Shown: in pieces, positions 5,918-11,947 of the stretch
Layout: each line of letters starts with the position of its first letter
Numbering within the stretch: position 1 is the stretch's first letter
Source: DASPXK01 sp035637315
GTDB taxonomy: Bacteria; Chloroflexota; UBA6077; JACCZL01
Length of the DNA stretch: 11,947 nt
Direction of reading: 5' to 3'
NCBI GenBank assembly: GCA_035637315.1
Contig: DASPXK010000363.1
Location: forward strand, 1 to 11,947
Program-made: the position numbers and the translations under genes
Notes under the pieces: model-generated
Seen by the model: only the letters and a program-made list of their open reading frames with translations
The model's database searches: none
Told to the model about the DNA's origin: nothing

Positions 5918-6817
5918 ATGAAGATCGGAATCTGGATCCCGAGCGTTCGCCCCCTCGCCCGGCCGGACGTCATCCGGCGCAGCATCGTCCAGGCGGAACA
6001 GTTTGGCTACGACTCCATCTGGGTGATCGACCATGTGATTGCGCCGCGACCGAACGCCGCGCAGTTCGGCCTGCTCTACGACCCGCTGGTTGTCCTCTCG
6101 CTGGCCGCCGGTCTCACCGACCGCGTGCTGCTGGGCATCAGCGTGCTGGTCGTTCCGTACCGCCATGGAGTGCTGGCGGCCAAGATGATCGCCTCGCTCG
6201 ACAATCTCAGCGGCGGGCGTATCATTCTGGGCGTCGGCTCCGGCTGGAACGCCGCCGAGTTCGCCATCCTCGGACTCCCCTTCGAGCAGCGCGGCCCGAT
6301 GACCGACGAGTACCTCCGAGTCATGCGCGAGTTGTGGACTGACCCTGAGCCGGCCTTTGCCGGGCAGTTCACCCGCTTCGGCGAGGTCGACTTTCGCCCG
6401 CGGCCGATTCAGAAGCCACATCCGCCTATCTGGGTGGGGGGACACAGTCCCGCCGCTCTTCGGCGGGCGGTCGAGTTCGGTGAGGCCTGGCACCCGATCA
6501 ATCGGACTCCCGCCGAGCTGCGGGCGGGCCGCGCCGAGATCGACCGGCTCTGCCAGCGGCTCGGCCGGGCGCAAGCGCCGGCCCTTGCGCCGCGCCTCGA
6601 CGCTCGGCTGATCGTCGACGATCGCGGCGGCCCGGCGCCGGCCCACCCCGGCCATATGCTCCAGGGCACGCCCAGCCAGCTCGCAGAGCAGATCAAGGAG
6701 CTGCGCGAGATTGGCGCTGAGCACCTCGTCCTGAAATTCGCGGCCCGTAACCCCGAGCACTTCGCGGCGCAGGTCGAGGCGTTCGCGCGCGAGGTCCGGC
6801 CGCGGCTGGCCGGCTAG
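5918..6817 (+). CDS. LLM-class (luciferase-like) flavin/F420-dependent oxidoreductase
   Basis: This 299-residue single-domain protein has the luciferase-like TIM-barrel fold and uses FMN or coenzyme F420 to oxidise or reduce a small molecule. Evidence: the N-terminal strand M-K-I-G-I-W-I-P; G-Y-D-S-I-W-V-I-D-H (30-39); the segment around P-Y-R-H-G-V-L-A-A-K (80-89); L-D-N-L-S-G-G-R-(94-101) leading to G-V-G-S-G-W-N-A-A-E-F (105-115); and the P-R-P-I-Q-K-P-H-P-P-I-W-V-G-G (161-175) segment that closes the cofactor site. This layout is typical of the actinobacterial/Chloroflexota group commonly annotated as TIGR03619-type F420-dependent enzymes; the choice of F420 over FMN is inference. The start at 5918 is fixed by GGGGAG immediately after the stop of the dehydrogenase. 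It is the second gene of a two-gene operon, and the next gene converges on it. Confidence 0.9.
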   Translation: MKIGIWIPSVRPLARPDVIRRSIVQAEQFGYDSIWVIDHVIAPRPNAAQFGLLYDPLVVLSLAAGLTDRVLLGISVLVVPYRHGVLAAKMIASLDNLSGGRIILGVGSGWNAAEFAILGLPFEQRGPMTDEYLRVMRELWTDPEPAFAGQFTRFGEVDFRPRPIQKPHPPIWVGGHSPAALRRAVEFGEAWHPINRTPAELRAGRAEIDRLCQRLGRAQAPALAPRLDARLIVDDRGGPAPAHPGHMLQGTPSQLAEQIKELREIGAEHLVLKFAARNPEHFAAQVEAFAREVRPRLAG

Positions 6818-6865
6818 CGGCGATCGAGATCAGTGAGCGGAGCGCCCGTGCTGTGGCTCATTCCT

Positions 6866-8083
6866 CTAATAGCCGTGCACGCTGCCGTCCTCCCGGCGTG
6901 GCGCCGGCAGGTACTTGCGCTGGTATGGATACCTGGCCGCAAGCTTCTCGTCTACGTCCACCCCCAGGCCGGGCGCGTCGGAGAGCTTCAAGTACCCGTC
7001 GTCGAACCAGGGCCCGCCCGTGATCACCTCGTGGACGGCTTCCGGGTGGCGGACCCATTCTTGAATCCCAAAGTTGGGAATCGCCATCCCCACATGCGCG
7101 CTGGCGGCCGCACCGACCGGGCTGACGTCGCCCGGCCCATGGTAGGCGGTCTTCACCTCGAACGGCTCGCCGATCGCCGCCAGCTTCTTGCCCTCGGTGA
7201 TACCCCCGATGTGGATCGGCGAGCAGCGCATGTAGTCGATTGTCTGCTCGACGATCATGGGCAGGATCTCGAATTTGCTGCTCACGATCTCGCCGATGGC
7301 GATCGGAGTGGTGCCAGCCTCGCGGACGCGACGCATCGACGCGGCGTGCTCAGGGCCGATCGGGTCCTCCAGGTACATCAGCTTGTACGGCTCCAGCTCC
7401 CTGAGCAGGCGGGCGGCCTCCGTCGGCGTTAGGCGGCCATGAGAGTCGTGGAACAGGGCCACGTCCCAGCCGATCCTGGCGCGCAGGTAGTCGAACAGCT
7501 GGGGCACGATCCGGAGATACGGCTCTGGCTCCCAGGTGCCCTCATACGGCAACCGGGCAGCCTTCGCTTGCTGGTAGGCCGCGTCATCGGGGTCTTCGGC
7601 GCCGTACGCGCCGGGCGCGCCTGGGACCTGGACCTGGCTTCGAATGACCCGGTAGCCTTTGGCCCTCGCCTTCAGGACCTCGTCGGCCGCCTCGGCGAAG
7701 TCCCGCCCGTGCGTGTGAGCGTAGGTCAGCAGCTTGGTGCGAGTGGGCCCACCCAGCAGCGAATAGACTGGCAGGCCGGCCGATTTGCCCTTGATATCCC
7801 ACAAAGCCATGTCGACAGCGGCAAGCGCGGCCATCTGGATCGGTCCACCTCGCCAGTACGCTCCACGGTACAAGAACTTCCAGATATCCTCGATCGCGCC
7901 GGGGTCACGACCGATGAGCGTTGGCGCGATGTGGTGCTCCAGCAAGGCCGCGACCGCTAGCTCGCGCCCACTCTTGGTGCCCTCACCGACGCCGTAAATC
8001 CCCCGGTCCGTGAAGATCTTGGCCAGCACGAAAGACTGCCCGGCCGGGCAAGTGACGATGATCCGAACATCGGTGATCTTCAT
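6866..8083 (-). CDS. enolase-superfamily sugar-acid dehydratase, mannonate dehydratase (ManD/RspA)-like
   Basis: This 405-residue enzyme belongs to the enolase superfamily, which uses Mg2+ to abstract the proton next to a carboxylate and dehydrate a sugar acid. Family order: N-terminal capping domain (1-120) with Y-W-R-G-G-P (76-81) and A-L-W-D-I-K-G-K (93-100); then the barrel with Arg148, Tyr160, H-D-S-H-G-R (212-217), L-E-D-P (238-241), G-E-I (264-266), H-I-G-G-I-T (291-296), K-T-A-Y-H-G-P-G-D (311-319) and F-G-I-Q-E (338-342). Expected metal ligands are Asp213, Glu239 and Glu265; His215 and His315 fit the catalytic/binding positions. The C-terminus Y-L-P-A-P-R-x-E-D-G-S matches ManD, but the chain ends in Tyr where relatives usually end in Trp. 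I placed the start at 8083 (M-K-I-T-D-V), where ManD proteins begin; the 46-residue upstream extension looks non-coding and overlaps the divergent gene. The ribosome site is weak. Mannonate or gluconate are the likely substrates by family, not proven. Confidence 0.87.
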   Translation of the reverse strand: MKITDVRIIVTCPAGQSFVLAKIFTDRGIYGVGEGTKSGRELAVAALLEHHIAPTLIGRDPGAIEDIWKFLYRGAYWRGGPIQMAALAAVDMALWDIKGKSAGLPVYSLLGGPTRTKLLTYAHTHGRDFAEAADEVLKARAKGYRVIRSQVQVPGAPGAYGAEDPDDAAYQQAKAARLPYEGTWEPEPYLRIVPQLFDYLRARIGWDVALFHDSHGRLTPTEAARLLRELEPYKLMYLEDPIGPEHAASMRRVREAGTTPIAIGEIVSSKFEILPMIVEQTIDYMRCSPIHIGGITEGKKLAAIGEPFEVKTAYHGPGDVSPVGAAASAHVGMAIPNFGIQEWVRHPEAVHEVITGGPWFDDGYLKLSDAPGLGVDVDEKLAARYPYQRKYLPAPRREDGSVHGY

Positions 8084-8212
8084 CGACTGCCCGGCCCGAC
8101 CTTCATCCGTCCTGATGATAGACGATGTGCGGCGGGGCTTTGGACTGCTACCATCGCTTGTACAACCGCGGTCAGCCGATAGCCTGGGAGCCGCGACGAG
8201 GAGCTTCGAGCT
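8084..8212. promoter_or_regulatory. divergent promoter region between the dehydratase and methyltransferase genes
   Basis: This 129-bp gap must drive both genes. For the minus strand, TATCAT (8115-8120) is a 5 of 6 match to the -10 box and would give a leader of about 25 nt for the dehydratase, but no good -35 box is found. For the plus strand, TTGGAC or TTGTAC near 8150-8165 are weak -35 candidates. GAGGAG just before 8213 is the methyltransferase ribosome site. Confidence 0.35.
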
Positions 8213-9079
8213 ATGAGCCAATCTGACTTACCGAGCCCCGAGCAGCACAAGCAGAACCTCCGCCGGGACTGGACCGAAGGAGCGAGAGCCTGGCGAAAGT
8301 GGCATCCGCAGCTCACCGTTCAGGGCAGGGCTGCGACCGAGGCGATCGTTCAGGCTGCCGGGGCGCGTCCGGGCATGCGCACGCTTGACCTGGCCAGCGG
8401 GACGGGGGAGCCCGCGCTCACGCTGGCGAGCGCGGTGGCGCCGGGTGGCCACGTCACGGCTACTGACCTCGTGCCCGACATGCTGGCGATTGCGGAAGAC
8501 AACGCGCGCGAGCAAAGCCTGGCCAACATCAGCTTCCAGCAGGCCGATCCTGAGGCGCTGCCGTTTCCCGATCAAAGCTTTGACGTGGTGACGAGTCGAT
8601 TCGGGGTGATGTTCTTCCCCGACATCGTGCAGGCGCTGCGAGAAGTGCGTCGCGTGCTCAAGCCTGGAGGCCGCGCGGCGTTCGTAGCCTGGGGGCCACT
8701 CGAGAAGAATCCCTTCTTCGGGAGCACGCTTGGGGTCTTCTTGAAGTACGTTCAGCTTCCCCCGCCTCCGCCGGGAGCTCCCCAGCCGTTCCGCTTTGCG
8801 CAGGCGGGGTCGCTTTCAGGTTCGCTGCGACAGGCGGGCTTCCAGCAGGTCGACGAGGAGTATCGGACCATCCCCTGGGTCTGGCCCGGATCGGTCGAGC
8901 AGCTGTGGGAAGCGGCCCGTGAGCTTGCTGCGCCGGCCTTCCGCCACGTCACCGAAGCCCTCCCGCCCGAACGGCGCCAGGAGGTCGAGCGCGAGGTGCT
9001 CGAGGCGATCAGTCGACATGCGGACGGACCGCAGGTCAAGTTCTCGGCGCTCATTGTCCTGGCATCGGCCGTTCGCTGA
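8213..9079 (+). CDS. class I SAM-dependent methyltransferase (UbiE-like)
   Basis: This 288-residue protein transfers a methyl group from S-adenosylmethionine to an unidentified small molecule. Motif I is L-D-L-A-S-G-T-G (58-65); the acidic residue ending the second strand is Asp85 in A-T-D-L-V-P-D-M-L; A-D-P-E-A-L-P-F-P-D (111-120) leads into F-D-V-V-T-S-R-F-G (123-131); and L-K-P-G-G-R-A-A-F-V-A-W-G (149-161) is motif III. This is the UbiE/Methyltransf_11 pattern. The C-terminal 110 residues form a cap that probably binds substrate and begin with a run of prolines (183-187). No signal or membrane segment is visible. The ATG at 8213 follows GAGGAG at nine bases. The deacylase starts 23 bp after its stop, so the two are probably co-transcribed, though no common pathway is evident. 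Confidence 0.88.
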   Translation: MSQSDLPSPEQHKQNLRRDWTEGARAWRKWHPQLTVQGRAATEAIVQAAGARPGMRTLDLASGTGEPALTLASAVAPGGHVTATDLVPDMLAIAEDNAREQSLANISFQQADPEALPFPDQSFDVVTSRFGVMFFPDIVQALREVRRVLKPGGRAAFVAWGPLEKNPFFGSTLGVFLKYVQLPPPPPGAPQPFRFAQAGSLSGSLRQAGFQQVDEEYRTIPWVWPGSVEQLWEAARELAAPAFRHVTEALPPERRQEVEREVLEAISRHADGPQVKFSALIVLASAVR

Positions 9080-9102
9080 GGACGCGGCGCCTAGGGGGAG
9101 GG

Positions 9103-10693
9103 TTGTTCGATCTGATCTTGCGAGGCGGCCGGGTTCTGGACGGGGCCGGCAACAACGACTTCCCGTCCGACGTAGGGCTTGAGGGCGGTCGGATCACGGC
9201 GCTCGGGCAGCTCGAGGCGGCCGAAGCGCGCGAGATCGTCGACGTGGCCGGCCTGACCGTCGCGCCCGGCTTCATCGACGTCCACACCCACTCCGATGCG
9301 CTGCCGTTCGAGGCTGAGCCGCTGCCGGCCAAGATCCTCCAGGGTGTGACGACGGAAGTCACGGGAAATTGTGGCTTCACGCCCTATCCGCTGCTGCCCG
9401 AGACCGCTCACCTGCTGCGCGAGCACCACGCCGGGATCTTCGCCGAGCTGCCCTGGGACTGGGGGGGCCTGGCCGGCTATCTAAAGCGACTCGAGGAGGT
9501 CGGGCCGGTCAGCAACGTCGCGCCCCTGGTGGGCCACGGCGCTCTGCGGGTGGCCGCGATGGGCTTCGAGAACCGCGCCCCGACCGACGACGAGCTGCGG
9601 ACGATGCAGCGGCTGCTCGCCGAGGCTCTCGACGACGGCGCCATCGGCCTCTCCTCGGGTCTGATCTACGCGCCCGGCCTCTACTCACGCACGCCCGAGC
9701 TGATCGCTCTAGCGTCGGTCCTCCGTGGCGCCGGGAGGCTGTATACCAGCCACATTCGGGGCGAGACGGCCACCCTGTTCGACGCGGTGGCCGAGGCGAT
9801 CGAGATCGGCGAAGCAGCCGGGGTGCGCGTCGAGATCTCACACCTCAAGGCAGCCGGACGCGCCAACCACGGACGGGCGGGCGACCTGCTGGCGGTGATC
9901 GAGGCAGGCCGGGCGCGTGGGGTGGAAGTCACCGCTGACGCCTATCCGTACAACGCCGGCAGCACCGGCATGGTGGCGCTGCTGCCACCCTGGTGCCACG
10001 AGGGCGGCCGGGGCGCGCTGCTGGAACGTCTGGCGGATCCGACCTCGCGCGCCAGGATCGCGCGTGAGTTCGCCGAGGGGCTGCCTGGCTGGGAAAACCT
10101 GGCCGGCGCGGCCGGCTGGGACCAGGTCCGAATCGCGAGCGTCGAGCGCAACCCGGACTACCTGGGCAAGAGCGTTCAGGCGATCGCGGACGAGCTCGGC
10201 CAGGACCCCGTCGAGGCGTTCTGCGACGTCCTGCGCGAGGAGGAGGGCCGACCGACGGTCGTGCTGACGATGATGGACGAAGCCGACGTGCGCACGATCC
10301 TGGCCCATCCGCTGGTCATGATCGGCTCGGACGCGATCATCGCGCGGGGCAAGCCGCACCCGAGAACCTGGGGCACCTACCCGACGCGTCCTGGGCCACT
10401 ATGCCCGCGACCTCGAGTTGATCTCGTTGCCCGAAGCGGTCCGCAAGATGACCAGCTTCCCGGCTCAGAAGTTCCGACTGTTCGAGCGTGGCCTGGTCCG
10501 CCCGGGCATGTGGGCCGATCTGGTCGTCTTCGATCCGGCCGCGGTGAAGGACCACGCCACATACGAGGACCCGGAGCAACCGCCCGTCGGCATGCCGCAC
10601 GTGCTCGTGAATGGCGTCTTCGCCGTGCGCGACGGAGTGTACACGGGCGCGCGGGCGGGGAAGGCGCTTCGGGCGACTCAGCTCTCCGCTTAG
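9103..10693 (+). CDS. N-acyl-D-amino-acid deacylase (D-aminoacylase) of the amidohydrolase superfamily, frameshifted near its 3' end
   Basis: The enzyme hydrolyses N-acyl-D-amino acids to a carboxylate and the free D-amino acid. The TTG at 9103 is the start, because the product M-F-D-L-I-L-R-G-G-R-V-L-D-G is the standard N-terminus and AGGGGGAGG lies directly before it. Metal and catalytic residues of the family are visible: His61 and His63 (H-T-H), Cys90 (T-G-N-C-G), His217 (S-H-I-R-G-E), His247 (S-H-L-K) and Asp410 (G-S-D), plus P-H-P-R at 418-421. After Pro427 (10383) the frame is lost: read straight on, it ends at 10701 with an Arg/Gly-rich tail. Skipping base 10384 restores the family C-terminus (R-V-L-G-H-Y, then L-P-E-A-V-R-K-M-T, A-D-L-V-V-F-D-P and V-N-G-V-F) to a TAG at 10693, giving about 529 residues, a normal length. 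Function is sure; whether the frameshift is real is open. Confidence 0.88.
10381..10390 (+). other. apparent +1 frameshift in the deacylase gene
   Basis: The frame that matches the family up to Pro427 ends with codon CCG at 10381-10383. The matching frame resumes at CGC (10385-10387), encoding R-V-L-G-H-Y-A-R. The base A at 10384 is therefore extra. The site is not a homopolymer and carries no slippery heptamer, so programmed frameshifting is unlikely. Confidence 0.75.
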
Positions 10694-10742
10694 GCGGTTG
10701 AACCGGTGCCGTCGCCACGCACCCGCTGAGCCCGGGATCGAC

Positions 10743-11157
10743 TCACCGCAGCACGGTGAAGGCGCGAGCACGGCGTCGACCGTACCGGAAGACGGCGAGG
10801 TCGTCGTCTAAGGATGCCGCGCGCTCGATGCCCAGGCGCTGCATGATCGCGAAGCTGGTGCGGTCCACCAGCGAAAAGTCCTGGTCTGCGAACTGCTCAC
10901 CGACCGCCCAGGCAACTTCCAAGTCCGCCGCCGTCACGGCCTCGATGACTGCCACACCACGGCGCAGCCCGTCCCAGAACCGCTCCGCCGCCCCTCGGCC
11001 GATGCGGTGCCGGAGCAAAAGCCATGTTTCGACGAGCACGTGATCGGTGGTCGCCAACGCCTCAGCGCCCGAGAGAATCTCCTTTGCCCGGGCGTTGCTG
11101 CGGTCCCCAGCGGTCAGCCGCCGCGTACCAGACAGAGGTGTCGACGAAGACAGTCAC
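10743..11157 (-). pseudogene. VapC-like PIN-domain toxin, broken by a one-base insertion
   Basis: PIN-domain toxins of the VapC family are Mg2+-dependent RNases. The GTG at 11157 overlaps the antitoxin stop codon in a GTGA, the usual toxin-antitoxin arrangement, and opens M-T-V-F-V-D-T-S-V-W-Y. As the sequence stands, this frame stops after 31 residues. Removing one G from the GGGG run at 11105-11108 joins it to the long frame that continues D-R-S-N-A-R-A-K and ends at 10743, giving 137 residues, typical for the family. The four PIN acidic positions are then present: Asp6, Glu43 (V-E-T-W), Asp98 (V-D-R-T-S-F) and Asp117 or Asp118. I mark it as a pseudogene because the start and Asp6 are cut off from the rest; an assembly error in the G run would make it intact. 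It converges on the deacylase with a 49-bp gap that holds no clear terminator. Confidence 0.8.
11105..11108 (-). other. homopolymer frameshift site in the toxin gene
   Basis: The minus strand reads TGGGGAC here. With three G residues the frame gives A-D-R-W-D-R-S-N-A-R-A-K, a continuous PIN helix; with four the frame stops 12 codons later. A run-length error or a true slippage mutation both fit. Confidence 0.65.
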
Positions 11158-11405
11158 CTGCGCTCAGACGTGCGCGCGCCCGCGGCCTCGGCGAGATAGG
11201 CATCTTTGTGGGCAGCGACATCGCCCCCACCGGAATCGCCGAGGTTGAAGACGTCGTGCGCAACCCCAATCGGCCGCTCCTCGGCGAGGTCGGCGACCAC
11301 TAGTCGCCGCACGTACTCGGCCAGGGATAGGCCCAGGGCGGCAGCCCTGCCGCGCGCCCTGCGGTGCAACTCTCGATCTAAGGTGACCTGCGTGCGTGAC
11401 ATCAT
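11154..11405 (-). CDS. ribbon-helix-helix antitoxin of a VapBC-type pair
   Basis: This 83-residue protein begins M-M-S-R-T-Q-V-T-L-D-R-E-L-H-R-R-A, a beta strand followed by helices, with A-L-G-L-S-L-A-E-Y-V-R-R-L-V (23-36). This is the ribbon-helix-helix (CopG/Arc-like) DNA-binding fold that antitoxins use to repress their own operon as dimers. The remaining 45 residues are probably disordered until they wrap the toxin. Its TGA overlaps the toxin GTG by four bases. Two adjacent ATGs (11405 and 11402) can serve as start; neither has a ribosome site, but a TATAAT lies nine bases upstream, so translation is probably leaderless. The gene is intact while its toxin appears broken. The RHH class is clear; naming it VapB depends on the toxin partner. 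Confidence 0.82.
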   Translation of the reverse strand: MMSRTQVTLDRELHRRARGRAAALGLSLAEYVRRLVVADLAEERPIGVAHDVFNLGDSGGGDVAAHKDAYLAEAAGARTSERR

Positions 11406-11414
11406 GGTGGCAGC

Positions 11415-11420
11415 ATTATA
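11415..11420 (-). promoter_or_regulatory. -10 box (TATAAT) of the toxin-antitoxin operon, probably leaderless
   Basis: A perfect TATAAT on the minus strand ends nine bases before the antitoxin ATG at 11405. The predicted transcription start (about 11407-11408) is 0-3 nt from the ATG, and no purine-rich ribosome site fits between them. No -35 box is seen at 16-18 bases upstream. Confidence 0.5.
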
Positions 11421-11574
11421 GCGCTCCACCACCCATCCTAGGCGGCGTCTGCGGCAAGGGTAGTGCGCGAGAAGCCCACGCTCTGGGCAGATGGCGGGGC
11501 CCGCTGCACCGGGAATCGCGCAGCATCCCGGCCGCTGGGAATCCTGGTCCAAGGTTATCACTACCGGGTCGGCC

Positions 11575-11604
11575 TTGCCGGCATGGCGATTACACGCACA
11601 TACT
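11575..11604 (+). promoter_or_regulatory. weak candidate promoter of the acyl-CoA dehydrogenase gene
   Basis: TTGCCG (11575-11580) and CATACT (11599-11604) each match 4 of 6 bases of the -35 and -10 boxes, with an 18-base spacer. This would give a leader of about 55 nt before the ATG at 11665. Other placements are possible in the 259-bp gap. The gap also holds a perfect inverted repeat CCGGGA/TCCCGG (11509-11514 and 11526-11531). Confidence 0.3.
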
Positions 11605-11664
11605 CGCACTGCTCCGCCAGCCGGCGGTGCATGCAGGGTGGGGTGGGGCCCAGAGGAGGGCGAT

Positions 11665-11947
11665 ATGGTCGACTTCGAGCTCAGCGAGGAGCAGCGCGCG
11701 ATCCGAGATCTGGCGCGTGAGTTTGCCCGCAAAGAGATCGCGCCTGTCGCGGCCCAGTATGACCGGAGCGCGGACTTCCCTTGGGACGTGGCGCGCAAGG
11801 CGTTCGAGGTCGGCCTGGTTAATCTCTCGATTCCGCCAGAGTACGGCGGCGGTGGGCTCAACCTGCTCGAGCAGTGCCTGGTCTGGGAGGAGCTAGCGGC
11901 CGGCTGCGCTGGCATCGCGGCCGGGCTGAGTATCACCGGCCTGAGCG
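11665..11947 (+). CDS. acyl-CoA dehydrogenase (5' end only)
   Basis: The gene runs off the right edge; 94 codons are present. M-V-D-F-E-L-S-E-E-Q-R-A-I-R-D-L-A-R-E-F-A is the standard start of FAD-dependent acyl-CoA dehydrogenases, and I-P-P-E-Y-G-G-G-G-L (56-65), followed by W-E-E-L-A (74-78), is the signature end of the N-terminal helical domain. The family oxidises acyl-CoA at the alpha-beta bond, passing electrons to ETF, in fatty-acid or branched-chain amino-acid breakdown. The FAD-binding and catalytic Glu regions are outside the window, so chain-length class cannot be given. The ATG at 11665 is preceded by AGGAGGG at a short spacing. It is divergent from the toxin-antitoxin pair. Confidence 0.9.
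   Translation, partial: MVDFELSEEQRAIRDLAREFARKEIAPVAAQYDRSADFPWDVARKAFEVGLVNLSIPPEYGGGGLNLLEQCLVWEELAAGCAGIAAGLSITGLS

Noticed and set aside
5867..6760. Long minus-strand open frame (297 codons) opposite the LLM gene
   Set aside because: The opposite strand encodes a clear LLM oxidoreductase; this frame has no recognisable domain and would overlap two real genes.
8084..8221. Longer N-terminus for the dehydratase starting at 8221
   Set aside because: The extra 46 residues are Ser/Arg/Pro-rich, have no family counterpart and would overlap the start of the divergent methyltransferase.
10694..10742. Bidirectional terminator between the deacylase and the toxin
   Set aside because: Only a CGGTT-G-AACCG palindrome with an impossible one-base loop is present, and there is no T-tract.
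11406..11936. Minus-strand extension of the antitoxin frame to 11936
   Set aside because: The upstream part is antisense to the acyl-CoA dehydrogenase and has no family match; the RHH domain starts at the ATG pair at 11402-11405.

Overview
The window is GC-rich bacterial chromosomal DNA. Short intergenic gaps, Shine-Dalgarno sites such as GGAGG, sigma70-type promoters and a GTG/TTG/ATG start mix all fit a bacterium. Chloroflexota (Thermomicrobia-like or a related environmental lineage) is the best guess. It rests on a Tat-type lipoprotein with an Ala/Pro/Lys/Thr/Glu-rich linker after the lipobox, a DUF1800/DUF1501 pair, an LLM-type flavin/F420 oxidoreductase and a mannonate-dehydratase-like enolase. 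This is inference; no rRNA or marker gene is present.

Left part (1-4884, genes on the minus strand): the 5' end of a Tat-exported lipoprotein (probably an ABC solute-binding protein) with a clear promoter. Then, read leftward from about 4.5 kb, comes an apparent operon DUF1800 - DUF1501 - NHL beta-propeller. None of these three proteins has a visible export signal. A strong inverted repeat lies between the DUF1501 and NHL genes. A 710-bp divergent region upstream of DUF1800 carries two candidate leftward promoters and a short upstream ORF with a good ribosome site that overlaps the DUF1800 start.

Middle part (4885-8083): a zinc-dependent medium-chain dehydrogenase and an LLM-class oxidoreductase, 10 bp apart on the plus strand, converge on a minus-strand enolase-superfamily sugar-acid dehydratase of the ManD/RspA group. 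Together they look like catabolism of a sugar acid or alcohol, but no substrate can be read from the sequence.

Right part (8084-11947): a class I methyltransferase and an N-acyl-D-amino-acid deacylase, 23 bp apart on the plus strand, then a convergent minus-strand toxin-antitoxin pair (ribbon-helix-helix antitoxin, PIN toxin), and finally the start of an acyl-CoA dehydrogenase. The deacylase and the toxin each carry an apparent one-base insertion about 720 bp apart. Either the assembly has local errors or this corner is decaying. The antitoxin has a perfect TATAAT nine bases before its ATG and no ribosome site, so its mRNA is probably leaderless.

I see no CRISPR array, tRNA, rRNA, insertion sequence or phage gene, and no clearly new multi-gene system. 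The least understood unit is the DUF1800-DUF1501-NHL operon.
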